This document shows, piece by piece, positions 19,707-27,255 of a stretch of 56,145 bases of DNA. Numbering within the stretch: position 1 is the stretch's first letter; every line of letters begins with the position of its first letter. The position numbers and the translations under genes were made by a program. The notes under the pieces were generated by a model that searched no databases, was not told the origin of the DNA, and worked only from the letters and a program-made list of their open reading frames with translations. This stretch comes from a virus: IMG/VR virus record IMGVR_UViG_3300017917_004309, positions 1 through 56,145 of that record, one strand, 5' to 3'.

Positions 19707-20183
19707 ATGAACATTGAATTTATTGCCCGTCGAACACCCGAGTATTGGGTCTTTGATCATGAGCACGAGAACACCATCGATGAAGCTCTATGCAATGGCA
19801 CAGATGCTGTGATGGATGAGTACTACAAGATCTTCACTAAAAAGGATGCCAATGTTGGCGATCTTATGAGGATTGTTGCAAGCACAGAAGATTTTGAGGG
19901 AGCAACAACAGTATTGGAATTTGCAAAGTCTGATTGTGGTGGAAGTGTATACCTGGACATGGTACTCTTTGAAGAAGTATGGCTGTGCCCGTGGTTACAA
20001 TCATACTTTGGTGAAGTTCCCAAGTATCTGTTTGTTAAAGTGGATCCAGTAAATGTGGCACTGGAAAACTTCCAAAAGAATTATGCACATCCATTTAAGA
20101 AGTTTCAGCAGGTTGAAGAAGACCTTTTGTCAGAATATTCAGATGAAGAAGTTGTAGACTTTGTGAATTCGATTTCAAAATAA
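19707..20183 (+). CDS. Conserved cyanophage-type protein, possibly DUF6717 (158 aa)
   Basis: MNIEFIARRTPEYWVFDHEH, followed by ENTIDEALCNGTDAVMDEYY and the stretch VYLDMVLFEEVWLCPWLQSY. This combination (W-FDHEH-NT, ALCNGT, VWLCP-LQ) matches a cyanophage family I recall as DUF6717. Function unknown. It restarts ordinary phage-like AT-rich coding after the island and has its own promoter. Confidence 0.65.
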   Translation: MNIEFIARRTPEYWVFDHEHENTIDEALCNGTDAVMDEYYKIFTKKDANVGDLMRIVASTEDFEGATTVLEFAKSDCGGSVYLDMVLFEEVWLCPWLQSYFGEVPKYLFVKVDPVNVALENFQKNYAHPFKKFQQVEEDLLSEYSDEEVVDFVNSISK

Positions 20184-20207
20184 TCGGAGTTGGATCTGGA
20201 GGAATCT

Positions 20208-20215
20208 GATAAATA
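20208..20215 (+). promoter_or_regulatory. T4-late-like promoter box (GATAAATA)
   Basis: GATAAATA lies 20 bases before the ATG at 20236, close to the T4 late consensus TATAAATA. It suggests the block 20236-22771 is expressed late, which fits capsid-targeted products. Confidence 0.45.
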
Positions 20216-20235
20216 AACTGAGAGTTATAAAAAAA

Positions 20236-20730
20236 ATGATTCCCCCAGATCCAACAAGACTTCTAACTGAAACATATTATAATGATGTGTATGAGCAGAG
20301 AGATGCTACTGATCGTTATGAAGTAACCGCAAGACGAATGATGGCGGATCATTATGATTTTTTATTGGGATATTTGGTTGCAGAAAATTTTGCCGACAAT
20401 ATTGAATCTGCTGCGGCAATTATAGAAAACATGAGTGAATCTTGGTTCGAATCCGTATTTAATGAAAATTTAAATGAGGTTACAGGACTTGGAAGAGTTG
20501 CTTTTAGAAGTTTTAGGGATGCCCTTAAAAGGGGTATGAGAGTTGATCCAGAAACCAAAGCATTCACAAAACAATCAGATCTTGAAAATGCTCGTGAGAT
20601 TTTAGCAACAAAATATCATAAAAGCATAAGAGGTGTAAAAAACGCACCAATATTTGTTAATACTCCACAGGCAACACGGTTAGACGCTAGAATAGATAGA
20701 ATAAATGCAGTTAGACGTAATACCCCATAG
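20236..20730 (+). CDS. Protein with a small helical module shared with the gene at 22866 (164 aa)
   Basis: Residues about 38-70 (HYDFLLGYLVAENFADNIES, then AAAIIENMSESW) form a helical module common in cyanophage proteins, with the pattern YD-LL-YL, FA, ESA-I, MSE-W. A basic C-terminal half (RDALKRGMRVDPETKAF...) follows. Probably a virion-associated or scaffold-linked protein, given the late promoter and the downstream capsid-targeted neighbours; unproven. Confidence 0.6.
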   Translation: MIPPDPTRLLTETYYNDVYEQRDATDRYEVTARRMMADHYDFLLGYLVAENFADNIESAAAIIENMSESWFESVFNENLNEVTGLGRVAFRSFRDALKRGMRVDPETKAFTKQSDLENAREILATKYHKSIRGVKNAPIFVNTPQATRLDARIDRINAVRRNTP

Positions 20731-20735
20731 AAGCA

Positions 20736-21755
20736 ATGAAAACATTTAAAGAGTTCATTCTAGAACGATATTATGAACCAGATGAACCCTTACCATCAGG
20801 AAAGACTCCTTATGGTAAGGCGACTTCTTCGTATTATAGACAGAAGGGTGAATTTAAGAGAAATCCAAACAGAACGTCGGATCAAGCTTTTAAAGTTGCT
20901 AGACAAGGCAGCAGAAGAAGCAATGAAGTCAGTCGAGGTGCAGATAATCCTGACTTTGATGCAAGACCAGATAAGAGTGGTCGTTATGATGTGCAGGCAG
21001 ATTCAAACTATCGCATGTCAGTCCGAGATACCAAGAACGATCTTGAGATGAGAGTTCGTCAAAAGGATATGATTGCTCCAGGCAACAAGCCTGTTTATGA
21101 TATTGAATGGAATAATCTTTCAGGAAAGGGTAAACATAATCCTGGAGAAGCAAGAAGAGTTGTAAGAAACGTTACAGATATGTGGAGAAACCAAGTTGCT
21201 CCACGTATTCCAAGTAATTCGGTTATAACTAACTTCCCGATTAGTAACGATACAAGTGAGCGTAATACAAGATCAAAACTGTATTCTAAGGTTGCAGGAT
21301 TTGGTAGACCTGGAATGACAGGAAGACAATACGCCAATGTTGGTCGCAATCCATCCCCCAAACAAGCTGCTAAGGGTGCCCAACGTATTACTCCTCTGTC
21401 TGGTAATCTAAATCCACCATGGGTTGACAACCGTGCAATGATTGATCTAGATGCTGAGAGAATGCATCTACCAAGAGACGCTCGAATTAAATTAGATAAA
21501 GAAATCGGCAAGCCAAGACAGATTGCTCCAGCAAAACCATCCAGACCTTTATTAAATCAGGGGAGGAAGGCACTACAATCAACTCAACCAATGAGTGCCC
21601 CAGCTTTGCCAAGACCACCTAGAGCATCACAACCGCTTGTAACTCCTAAAGTACCAAAGATTAGAATTCGAGGTGGTAAAGCTGCTCTTGCTGCTGGTTT
21701 GGTTTCTGCTGGAGTGGGTGCTCTTGCAAATGCGATGAATCGACCAAAGAAATGA
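20736..21755 (+). CDS. Basic protein with capsid-targeting N-terminus (339 aa)
   Basis: The N-terminus MKTFKEFILE-R closely matches the T4 internal-protein capsid-targeting sequence (MKTYQEFIAE), which prohead protease cuts after Glu; Glu10 is the predicted site here. The rest is disordered and strongly basic (Arg/Lys/Pro/Ser), as expected for a DNA-bound internal head protein. The last 40 residues contain a small-residue hydrophobic helix (AALAAGLVSAGVGALANAM). Possibly packed with DNA and ejected into the host. Stop overlaps the next gene's start. Confidence 0.65.
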   Translation: MKTFKEFILERYYEPDEPLPSGKTPYGKATSSYYRQKGEFKRNPNRTSDQAFKVARQGSRRSNEVSRGADNPDFDARPDKSGRYDVQADSNYRMSVRDTKNDLEMRVRQKDMIAPGNKPVYDIEWNNLSGKGKHNPGEARRVVRNVTDMWRNQVAPRIPSNSVITNFPISNDTSERNTRSKLYSKVAGFGRPGMTGRQYANVGRNPSPKQAAKGAQRITPLSGNLNPPWVDNRAMIDLDAERMHLPRDARIKLDKEIGKPRQIAPAKPSRPLLNQGRKALQSTQPMSAPALPRPPRASQPLVTPKVPKIRIRGGKAALAAGLVSAGVGALANAMNRPKK

Positions 21756-22771
21756 AAACATTTGCGGAATTTCTGGAGGAAAGTGTTGCAGCTAGAGCAG
21801 CACTTAAATTACTTAAGGCATCCTCAAGAGCAGGTCGAACTGTAAGAACTGCTGATGGTGGCCGTAGAGTTACTTCTTCCGCAAGATCTGCAAGAACCTC
21901 AAAACCAAATGCGGTAATGTCTCGGGTCGAAAGAGGTGAAGATCAATATTCTTTAGCCGCAAAGGCAAATATCGCAACAAAGATCAATCCACGGTCTAGA
22001 TTTTTTGATCCATCCATAAGAACGGGTTATCTACGAAACGTTCGATTAGATAGGGGCAAAACCGTAATCAGCGGAGCAGATCCAAGAAGTAAAAATATTA
22101 CTATCGCCCGCTCTGCAGCTAAGAAGGCAGGATTCAAAGGTGGTGCTGCAAAGAACCGTTTTGATTATGATGACAAAGGAAAGTTTTATACCACTTATCC
22201 CCAAGATAAGTATCCAGATGGGTTTGAACATCCAAAACATAATACTCAAGTTGATACACAAATTGATACTTATGCATCAGGGAGAAAGGCAGCAGCAATA
22301 GCCAGTGGAACAAAAAGACCAGCTCCAGTTCAAAGACCTCCAGGGTCTAATGCTCGCTCAACTTATCGTGTTCCTTCAACCAATGAGATTGCAAGGAAGA
22401 TGAAAGAATTCCGCAGACGTGTGGTGCAAACTGGCGGCCAAGAAAGAAACCCAGTTCATATGGTAGATTTTCTACCGAGAAGAGATGATTATGGATACAA
22501 GGGAGATCTTGATAAACACTCAATGAGAGTTGGTAGAAACTTTGTCAAGGCACAAAAAGATTTACCAAAAGAATTAAAGGCAGCGGGTGCTAAGCAGGGA
22601 GATGTTGTTGTTGGTGGTCCAGCTCACATGAGAAAGGGTGAGAATCCAAAACTCGGAAGAGAAAAGAGAGCAGCAATGTATCAAAGAACCTTTGGAAAGC
22701 GAGTCAAAGGTCTCGATCCAACTGGTCGTACTCGTTATATGATTGGAGCTGTTGGAGGGGATGTGAAGTGA
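21752..22771 (+). CDS. Second basic protein with capsid-targeting N-terminus (339 aa)
   Basis: Starts MKTFAEFLEE-S, again the capsid-targeting pattern with a predicted prohead-protease site after Glu10. Next come an amphipathic helix (ARAALKLLKASSRAG) and a long basic, low-hydrophobicity body. It is coupled to the previous gene by ATGA; both are 339 residues, though clearly different in sequence after the N-terminus. Predicted internal head protein, function after injection unknown. Confidence 0.65.
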   Translation: MKTFAEFLEESVAARAALKLLKASSRAGRTVRTADGGRRVTSSARSARTSKPNAVMSRVERGEDQYSLAAKANIATKINPRSRFFDPSIRTGYLRNVRLDRGKTVISGADPRSKNITIARSAAKKAGFKGGAAKNRFDYDDKGKFYTTYPQDKYPDGFEHPKHNTQVDTQIDTYASGRKAAAIASGTKRPAPVQRPPGSNARSTYRVPSTNEIARKMKEFRRRVVQTGGQERNPVHMVDFLPRRDDYGYKGDLDKHSMRVGRNFVKAQKDLPKELKAAGAKQGDVVVGGPAHMRKGENPKLGREKRAAMYQRTFGKRVKGLDPTGRTRYMIGAVGGDVK

Positions 22772-22865
22772 AAATCCTATACGATTTTATAGAAATACGA
22801 TATCAGGAAATATCTTATATTATTTTAACTGTTTCTGAGCTGATTAAGTTTTTATTTACAGTCAA

Positions 22866-23171
22866 TCAATCACCTATTGTGTGATTTGATACAATCTCTT
22901 GAATCTTATTTTGAGACATTACTGACATTATGGTGTCTGCAGACTCAGTATCTTTGGCGTATCCTTCCCGGATAAGATAGTCAAGAACAATGTCATAGGC
23001 TTCGACTTCTTCCTTTGGTACGCAGTTAGGAACCATCTTTCCACCCTTCTTCTTCATGCCTTCTTGCTTATGAGTATCCCAGCAAGGATCTTTATCCTCA
23101 GTAATAGTATCCTCTTTAGCATACATTTTGGCGTATGTTTCTAGCATTAATTTGAGAGTTGGGTCGTCCAT
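22866..23171 (-). CDS. Conserved cyanophage protein, KKGGK-VPNCVP family (101 aa)
   Basis: The only minus-strand gene. It reads MDDPTLKLMLETYAKMYAKE, then DPCWDTHKQEGMKKKGGKMV and PNCVPKEEVEAYDIVLDYLI, with EGYAKDTESADTIMSVMS near the end. The CW-GMKKKGGK-VPNCVP block is a recurrent cyanophage motif and the end repeats the helical module of the gene at 20236. It is convergent with 21752 and divergent from 23258. Function unknown; probably virion-related. Confidence 0.7.
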   Translation of the reverse strand: MDDPTLKLMLETYAKMYAKEDTITEDKDPCWDTHKQEGMKKKGGKMVPNCVPKEEVEAYDIVLDYLIREGYAKDTESADTIMSVMSQNKIQEIVSNHTIGD

Positions 23172-23193
23172 TGGGGTTTTACGGTCTTCTAAT

Positions 23194-23234
23194 TATTTAG
23201 TGCCCTTGACATCTCTAAATAATCGTGTTAAACT
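23194..23234. promoter_or_regulatory. Divergent promoter region
   Basis: On the minus strand ACTAAATA (23194-23201) is a late-type box for the gene ending at 22866. On the plus strand TCTAAATA (23214-23221) and TTGACA-17-TAAACT (23206-23234) point to the glycosyltransferase. Late boxes on both strands are arranged back to back. Confidence 0.55.
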
Positions 23235-23257
23235 TAGTTTGTAGTTTTTGAATAGTC

Positions 23258-24001
23258 ATGGCAAAAGGATTTACTGTAAAAGCAACTGAGCCCGTGAATC
23301 AAGATGAATTCGATCTTGATGCGGCAAAACAAATGGTACAAGGCAAATCAATTGTGTTTTGCCTTCCGGGAAGAGGATGTTCTTATACCTTTCTTAAGAA
23401 CTTTGTTCAACTATGTTTCGATCTTGTCCAATGTGGGGCAAGTATTCAAATCTCACAAGATTATTCTTCAATGGTCAACTTTGCCCGATGCAAGTGCCTC
23501 GGTGCAAACGTTCTAAGGGGTCCAAACCAAGTTCCCTGGGACGGAAAACTGAATTACGATTATCAGCTTTGGATCGATAACGATATTGTCTTTAACACTG
23601 AAGGTTTCTTCAGGCTCCTGGTAATGGATAAAGATATCGCTGCTGGTTGGTATGCTACAGAAGATGGTCATACGACTTCGGTTGCTCACTGGCTCTCGGA
23701 AGAAGAGTTCAGAAAGAACCGTGGTGTTATGAATCATGAAACTGTAGAATCCATGGCCAAGCGCAAAAAGCCTTTCACTGTTGATTATACAGGGTTTGGT
23801 TGGGTTCTTATTAAGAAGGGTGTTTTTGAATCCCTCACCTATCCCTGGTTTGCTCCACAGATGCAAGTTTTTGAATCTGGTGAAGTTCAAGATATGTGTG
23901 GAGAAGATGTATCCTTCTGTCTTGATGCAAAGAAAGCTGGGTTTGAAATTTGGTGCAATCCCATCATTCGTGTTGGCCATGAAAAAACCCGAGTTATCTG
24001 A
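23258..24001 (+). CDS. GT-A-type glycosyltransferase (247 aa)
   Basis: The fold pattern is clear: residues 28-40 give the first strand (SIVFCLPGRGCSY), DND at 107-109 (LWIDNDIVF) is the metal/nucleotide-sugar DxD motif, and CGEDVSFCLDAKKAG near residue 215 is the typical acceptor-side ED-DFC motif, followed by RVGHEK. Similar genes occur in many cyanophages, annotated as glycosyltransferase (Anp1-like). It may decorate virion proteins or host surface sugars. The end overlaps the next gene by 23 bases. Confidence 0.75.
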   Translation: MAKGFTVKATEPVNQDEFDLDAAKQMVQGKSIVFCLPGRGCSYTFLKNFVQLCFDLVQCGASIQISQDYSSMVNFARCKCLGANVLRGPNQVPWDGKLNYDYQLWIDNDIVFNTEGFFRLLVMDKDIAAGWYATEDGHTTSVAHWLSEEEFRKNRGVMNHETVESMAKRKKPFTVDYTGFGWVLIKKGVFESLTYPWFAPQMQVFESGEVQDMCGEDVSFCLDAKKAGFEIWCNPIIRVGHEKTRVI

Positions 24002-24194
24002 TCGTTTTTCGATCCTTATAAAAGATAAACTCCATGCTCAGGACCTCAACTATGAGGAAATGGGCAACATGTTACTCGATCTGGCTCAAGATTTTTATGA
24101 AAATGGCGAGCCAGACCCCAAAGATATTGAAGTTCGTTTAGTAGGAGAAAATTATGGCAAAGAGACCATCACCAACCGGGTCAAAGACAATTGA
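23979..24194 (+). CDS. Hypothetical helical protein (71 aa)
   Basis: The ATG at 23979 (MKKPELSDRFSILIKDKLHA) overlaps the glycosyltransferase end. Helical, acidic, with YEEMGNMLLDLAQDFYENGE. It overlaps the next gene too. Function unknown; position suggests cotranscription with the glycosyltransferase. Confidence 0.6.
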   Translation: MKKPELSDRFSILIKDKLHAQDLNYEEMGNMLLDLAQDFYENGEPDPKDIEVRLVGENYGKETITNRVKDN

Positions 24195-24294
24195 TTCCAC
24201 ACCCAAAAAGAGTCGCCAAGGGCAAGGGAAGCATACTAAATATAGTTGTACTTCCAGAAATGGGGCTAAAAAGCCCTATCGTGGCCAAGGATGA
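24154..24294 (+). CDS. Conserved small basic protein (46 aa)
   Basis: MAKRPSPTGSKTIDSTPKKS, then RQGQGKHTKYSCTSRNGAKK and a C-terminal YRGQG. I recognise it as a small very conserved cyanophage protein of unknown function. Lys/Arg/Ser/Gly-rich, so probably nucleic-acid or capsid associated. Overlaps both neighbours. Confidence 0.65.
   Translation: MAKRPSPTGSKTIDSTPKKSRQGQGKHTKYSCTSRNGAKKPYRGQG
24235..24242 (+). promoter_or_regulatory. T4-late-like box (ACTAAATA)
   Basis: ACTAAATA inside the gene at 24154, 49 bases before the ATG at 24291. Candidate late promoter for the run into the tail genes. Confidence 0.35.
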
Positions 24295-24743
24295 CCGAAA
24301 AAGAAGCACACATTTACAAATGGATCGCTGAAATATCAAAAATTAGGCCAGAATTAAGCAATTTTGCCATTTGTCCGTTTGCTTCTCAAGCCAAAATTAC
24401 AATCATAGAGACAACCATTAACGATATTGAACCCATAAGTGGGTTTGATGTCGTTATTTTTGTTGTGGAAGACAAACTAACACTCAAAGAGATTACTCAA
24501 TGGGTGGATATTTATAATAGAGTCTATCCCAAACAGCAATTTTTTGAAGACTGTAAGTCTTATGACACTTATCTTCAGGGAATACAGACAAATAATGCTC
24601 GTTATAATCTCGTTTTATGTCAATCTAGAGAAAAATTACGAAAATACAGAAACCAATTAGCAAATACCGAGTATTATTCCAATTGGGAAGAGTCTTTCCT
24701 TCAGGAAATTCTCGGAAATGACTATGACCTTATAAAAAACTAG
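24291..24743 (+). CDS. Hypothetical protein (150 aa)
   Basis: MTEKEAHIYKWIAEISKIRP; mixed alpha/beta with FDVVIFVVEDKLTLKEITQW and a helical C-terminus (CQSREKLRKYRNQLANTEYY). It sits directly before the baseplate genes and is followed by AGGAG for the next gene. I do not recognise it as a T4 core protein. Confidence 0.6.
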   Translation: MTEKEAHIYKWIAEISKIRPELSNFAICPFASQAKITIIETTINDIEPISGFDVVIFVVEDKLTLKEITQWVDIYNRVYPKQQFFEDCKSYDTYLQGIQTNNARYNLVLCQSREKLRKYRNQLANTEYYSNWEESFLQEILGNDYDLIKN

Positions 24744-24753
24744 GAGAATTCTT

Positions 24754-24927
24754 ATGGCAAAGTATCATGTAGATAGAGATGTATCTTATATGAGGCAAAT
24801 GTGGGGAACTACGAGCCTTATAACGGATTATAAAAGTTTAAACTTTGGGCGCTTTACCGCCGCTCTTAAAGCCCCTGAAAGAAAAAAACCCGAAGCAAAG
24901 GAAAGCGATGCAAATGCCGGAAAATAA
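24754..24927 (+). CDS. Hypothetical small protein (57 aa)
   Basis: ATG at 24754 preceded by AGGAG. MAKYHVDRDVSYMRQMWGTT, then LNFGRFTAALKAPERKKPEA. Basic/acidic tail. Stop directly before the late promoter of gp25. Function unknown. Confidence 0.55.
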   Translation: MAKYHVDRDVSYMRQMWGTTSLITDYKSLNFGRFTAALKAPERKKPEAKESDANAGK

Positions 24928-24930
24928 TAC

Positions 24931-24938
24931 TATAAATA
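24931..24938 (+). promoter_or_regulatory. Consensus T4 late promoter box (TATAAATA)
   Basis: Exact TATAAATA, 15 bases before the gp25 ATG. This is the strongest late-promoter match and suggests the structural operon starts here. Confidence 0.7.
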
Positions 24939-24953
24939 ATCAAAAAACTATAG

Positions 24954-25358
24954 ATGTCAGTTAAAATCTCTAGAGCTTTTAAGGATTTTAGCTTATCCTT
25001 CAAAAAGCACCCATTAACTAATGATATTATTGCACTTAACAATGAGGCCGCAATCAAAAATGCGGTTATTAATTTGATACGCACTAGAATTGGAGAGAGA
25101 TTTTTCAATACGAATGTTGGAACTAGTGTTAATGATTCTATTTTTGAATTACAATCCAATGCAATTGGCATTCAATTAGAAAATGAAATCAATCAGGTTC
25201 TTAATACGTATGAACCGAGAATTTTTGTAAATGACGTAAGAGTTGTGTTTTCTTTGGATGAAAATGAAGCCTCTGTTACTATAAATTATAATATTATTGG
25301 CATTCCAGTGACAGGTCAACAAGAATTAACGACAATTTTAACACCGACTAGAGTATAA
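24954..25358 (+). CDS. gp25: gp25-like baseplate wedge protein (134 aa)
   Basis: The size (T4 gp25 is 132 residues) and motifs fit: AAIKNAVINLIRTRIGERFF, NTNVGTSVNDSIFE and the final EASVTINYNIIGIPVTGQQ. gp25 is part of the inner baseplate wedge and primes sheath assembly with gp6 and gp53; it resembles the T6SS gp25/lysozyme-like core protein. It is followed immediately by gp6, as in cyanophages. Confidence 0.9.
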   Translation: MSVKISRAFKDFSLSFKKHPLTNDIIALNNEAAIKNAVINLIRTRIGERFFNTNVGTSVNDSIFELQSNAIGIQLENEINQVLNTYEPRIFVNDVRVVFSLDENEASVTINYNIIGIPVTGQQELTTILTPTRV

Positions 25359-25360
25359 TA

Positions 25361-27250
25361 ATGGCCCTTACTCAATTTACAACTTTAGATTTTGATCAAA
25401 TCAAGCAGTCAATTCGTGATTATTTACGAGCGAATAGTAATTTTACGGATTATGACTTTGAAGGATCAAATTTTTCTATTTTAATTGACATTTTAGCTTA
25501 TAATACTTACATTACCGCATATAATACGAATGCTGTTGTTAATGAGGCATTTCTTGATAGTGCCCTAATACGTCAAAATGTAGTTTCTCTTGCTAGGAAT
25601 ATTGGATATGTTCCAAAGTCAAAAAAAGCGGCACGAATGAGGGTTACTATATTGGTGGTTTTGCCGGATGGAACTAATCCTCAAGTTCTTCGATTAAAGG
25701 CTGGTTTAGTAGCAACTGCAACTACGAATGAAGTTAGCTATGTGTTTTCTATTCCAGAAGATATTACCGTAAATGTTGTTAATGGGTTGGCATCATTTAA
25801 TAATATTGAGATTTATGAGGGAACTTATGCACTTTCTACATTTATAGTAGACACTTCGCAATCAAGTCAAAACTATATCATCGATAATGTTGGCGTTGAT
25901 ATAAGCACGTTATCGGTTCGTGTAAGTCCAAATCAACAAACTGTGGCATACGATTCATATAATCAAATCAATTCAATTGTAGGCGTTACAACTTCATCAA
26001 ATGTATACTTAGTTCAAGAAGTTGCTAATGAAAAATATCAACTGATCTTTGGTGATGGAATCATTAGTAAAAAATTAAACAATAATAACTATATTCAAGC
26101 AAGTTATATTATCACAAACGGTACTCTTGGAAATGGTGTAAGAAGTGCATCATTTAATGGAATTATCGTTGATGGTACAGAGGAAATAGTAACTGGGGCA
26201 ACTATTTCTATGACAATTGATTCGCCATCCAAAGATGGTGCTGATATCGAATCAATAAATTCAATAAAGTATTATGCTCCTAGAAGATATGCATCTCAGG
26301 GAAGAGCAGTTTCTTCTCAAGATTTTGAAACAATAGTTCCAGAAATATATCCTAACACAGAATCAATCATTGCATATGGTGGAGAAGAATTAGATCCTCC
26401 ACAATACGGAAAAGTATTTTTAGTTATTAAGCCAAAAAGTGGTGATACTTTGTCGCAATTTACCAAAGATTCCATATTGCGACAATTGAAATCTTATACT
26501 ATTGCAGGAATAGTTCCACAAATTATTGATATGAAATATTTGTATGTTGAACTTACATCATCAATTTATTATAATCCGTCATTCACCACAAGTTCAGATG
26601 TATTGAAAAATAATGTGATCGATTGTTTAAACACCTATGTACTCGAAGGAGAGTCTGTGGGATTTAACGGAAGAGTTAAGTATAGTAAAATTGTTGGCCT
26701 TATCGATGATGTAAGTATGGCCATTACATCAAATATCACTAAAATCAAAATTAGAAGAAATTTAATTGCTCAAATTGGTGCAGTTGCTCAATATGAAATT
26801 TGTTATGGAAACAAGTTTCACAAAAAAGAAGGTGGGTATTCAATTAAATCTACCGGATTTAATATAAGTACCAGTGTGAAAACAGTATATCTTTCAGATA
26901 TTCCAAATTTAAGCAATGATAGACTTGGGAATATTATATTTTTTGAACTAGATTCTCAGAATAATCCCATCATAATAAAAAATAATGCTGGAACTGTAGA
27001 CTATTTGACCGGTGAAATTCGTATAGATAATGTTATTATTACATCAACAGACTTATCTGATAATATTATTGAAATTGAAGCAATACCAGAATCAAATGAT
27101 ATTGTAGGACTTAAAGATTTGTACCTAAAAGTAGATATCTCAAAAAGTTCATTTGAAATGATCAATGATACTATTAGTTCTGGGGCAAATCAATCCGGAA
27201 CAACATTCGTTTCAACCTCAAGTTATTCAAACGGCAAGTATACTCGTTAA
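25361..27250 (+). CDS. gp6: gp6-like baseplate wedge protein (629 aa)
   Basis: Baseplate_J family: MALTQFTTLDFDQIKQSIRD, then a segment around IDILAYNTYITAYNTNAVVN and AFLDSALIRQNVVSLARNIG. The middle has KYYAPRRYASQGRAVSSQDF, the classic gp6/gpJ signature, followed by YPNTESIIAYGGEELDPPQY. Length is close to T4 gp6 (660). gp6 dimers form the ring linking baseplate wedges. It lies between gp25 and the gp7-like gene. Confidence 0.9.
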   Translation: MALTQFTTLDFDQIKQSIRDYLRANSNFTDYDFEGSNFSILIDILAYNTYITAYNTNAVVNEAFLDSALIRQNVVSLARNIGYVPKSKKAARMRVTILVVLPDGTNPQVLRLKAGLVATATTNEVSYVFSIPEDITVNVVNGLASFNNIEIYEGTYALSTFIVDTSQSSQNYIIDNVGVDISTLSVRVSPNQQTVAYDSYNQINSIVGVTTSSNVYLVQEVANEKYQLIFGDGIISKKLNNNNYIQASYIITNGTLGNGVRSASFNGIIVDGTEEIVTGATISMTIDSPSKDGADIESINSIKYYAPRRYASQGRAVSSQDFETIVPEIYPNTESIIAYGGEELDPPQYGKVFLVIKPKSGDTLSQFTKDSILRQLKSYTIAGIVPQIIDMKYLYVELTSSIYYNPSFTTSSDVLKNNVIDCLNTYVLEGESVGFNGRVKYSKIVGLIDDVSMAITSNITKIKIRRNLIAQIGAVAQYEICYGNKFHKKEGGYSIKSTGFNISTSVKTVYLSDIPNLSNDRLGNIIFFELDSQNNPIIIKNNAGTVDYLTGEIRIDNVIITSTDLSDNIIEIEAIPESNDIVGLKDLYLKVDISKSSFEMINDTISSGANQSGTTFVSTSSYSNGKYTR

Positions 27251-27255
27251 AAATA

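Noticed and set aside
20444-20454. GGTTCGAATCC, resembling a tRNA T-arm
   Set aside because: It lies in frame within the gene at 20236 and no acceptor, D-arm or anticodon stem can be folded around it.
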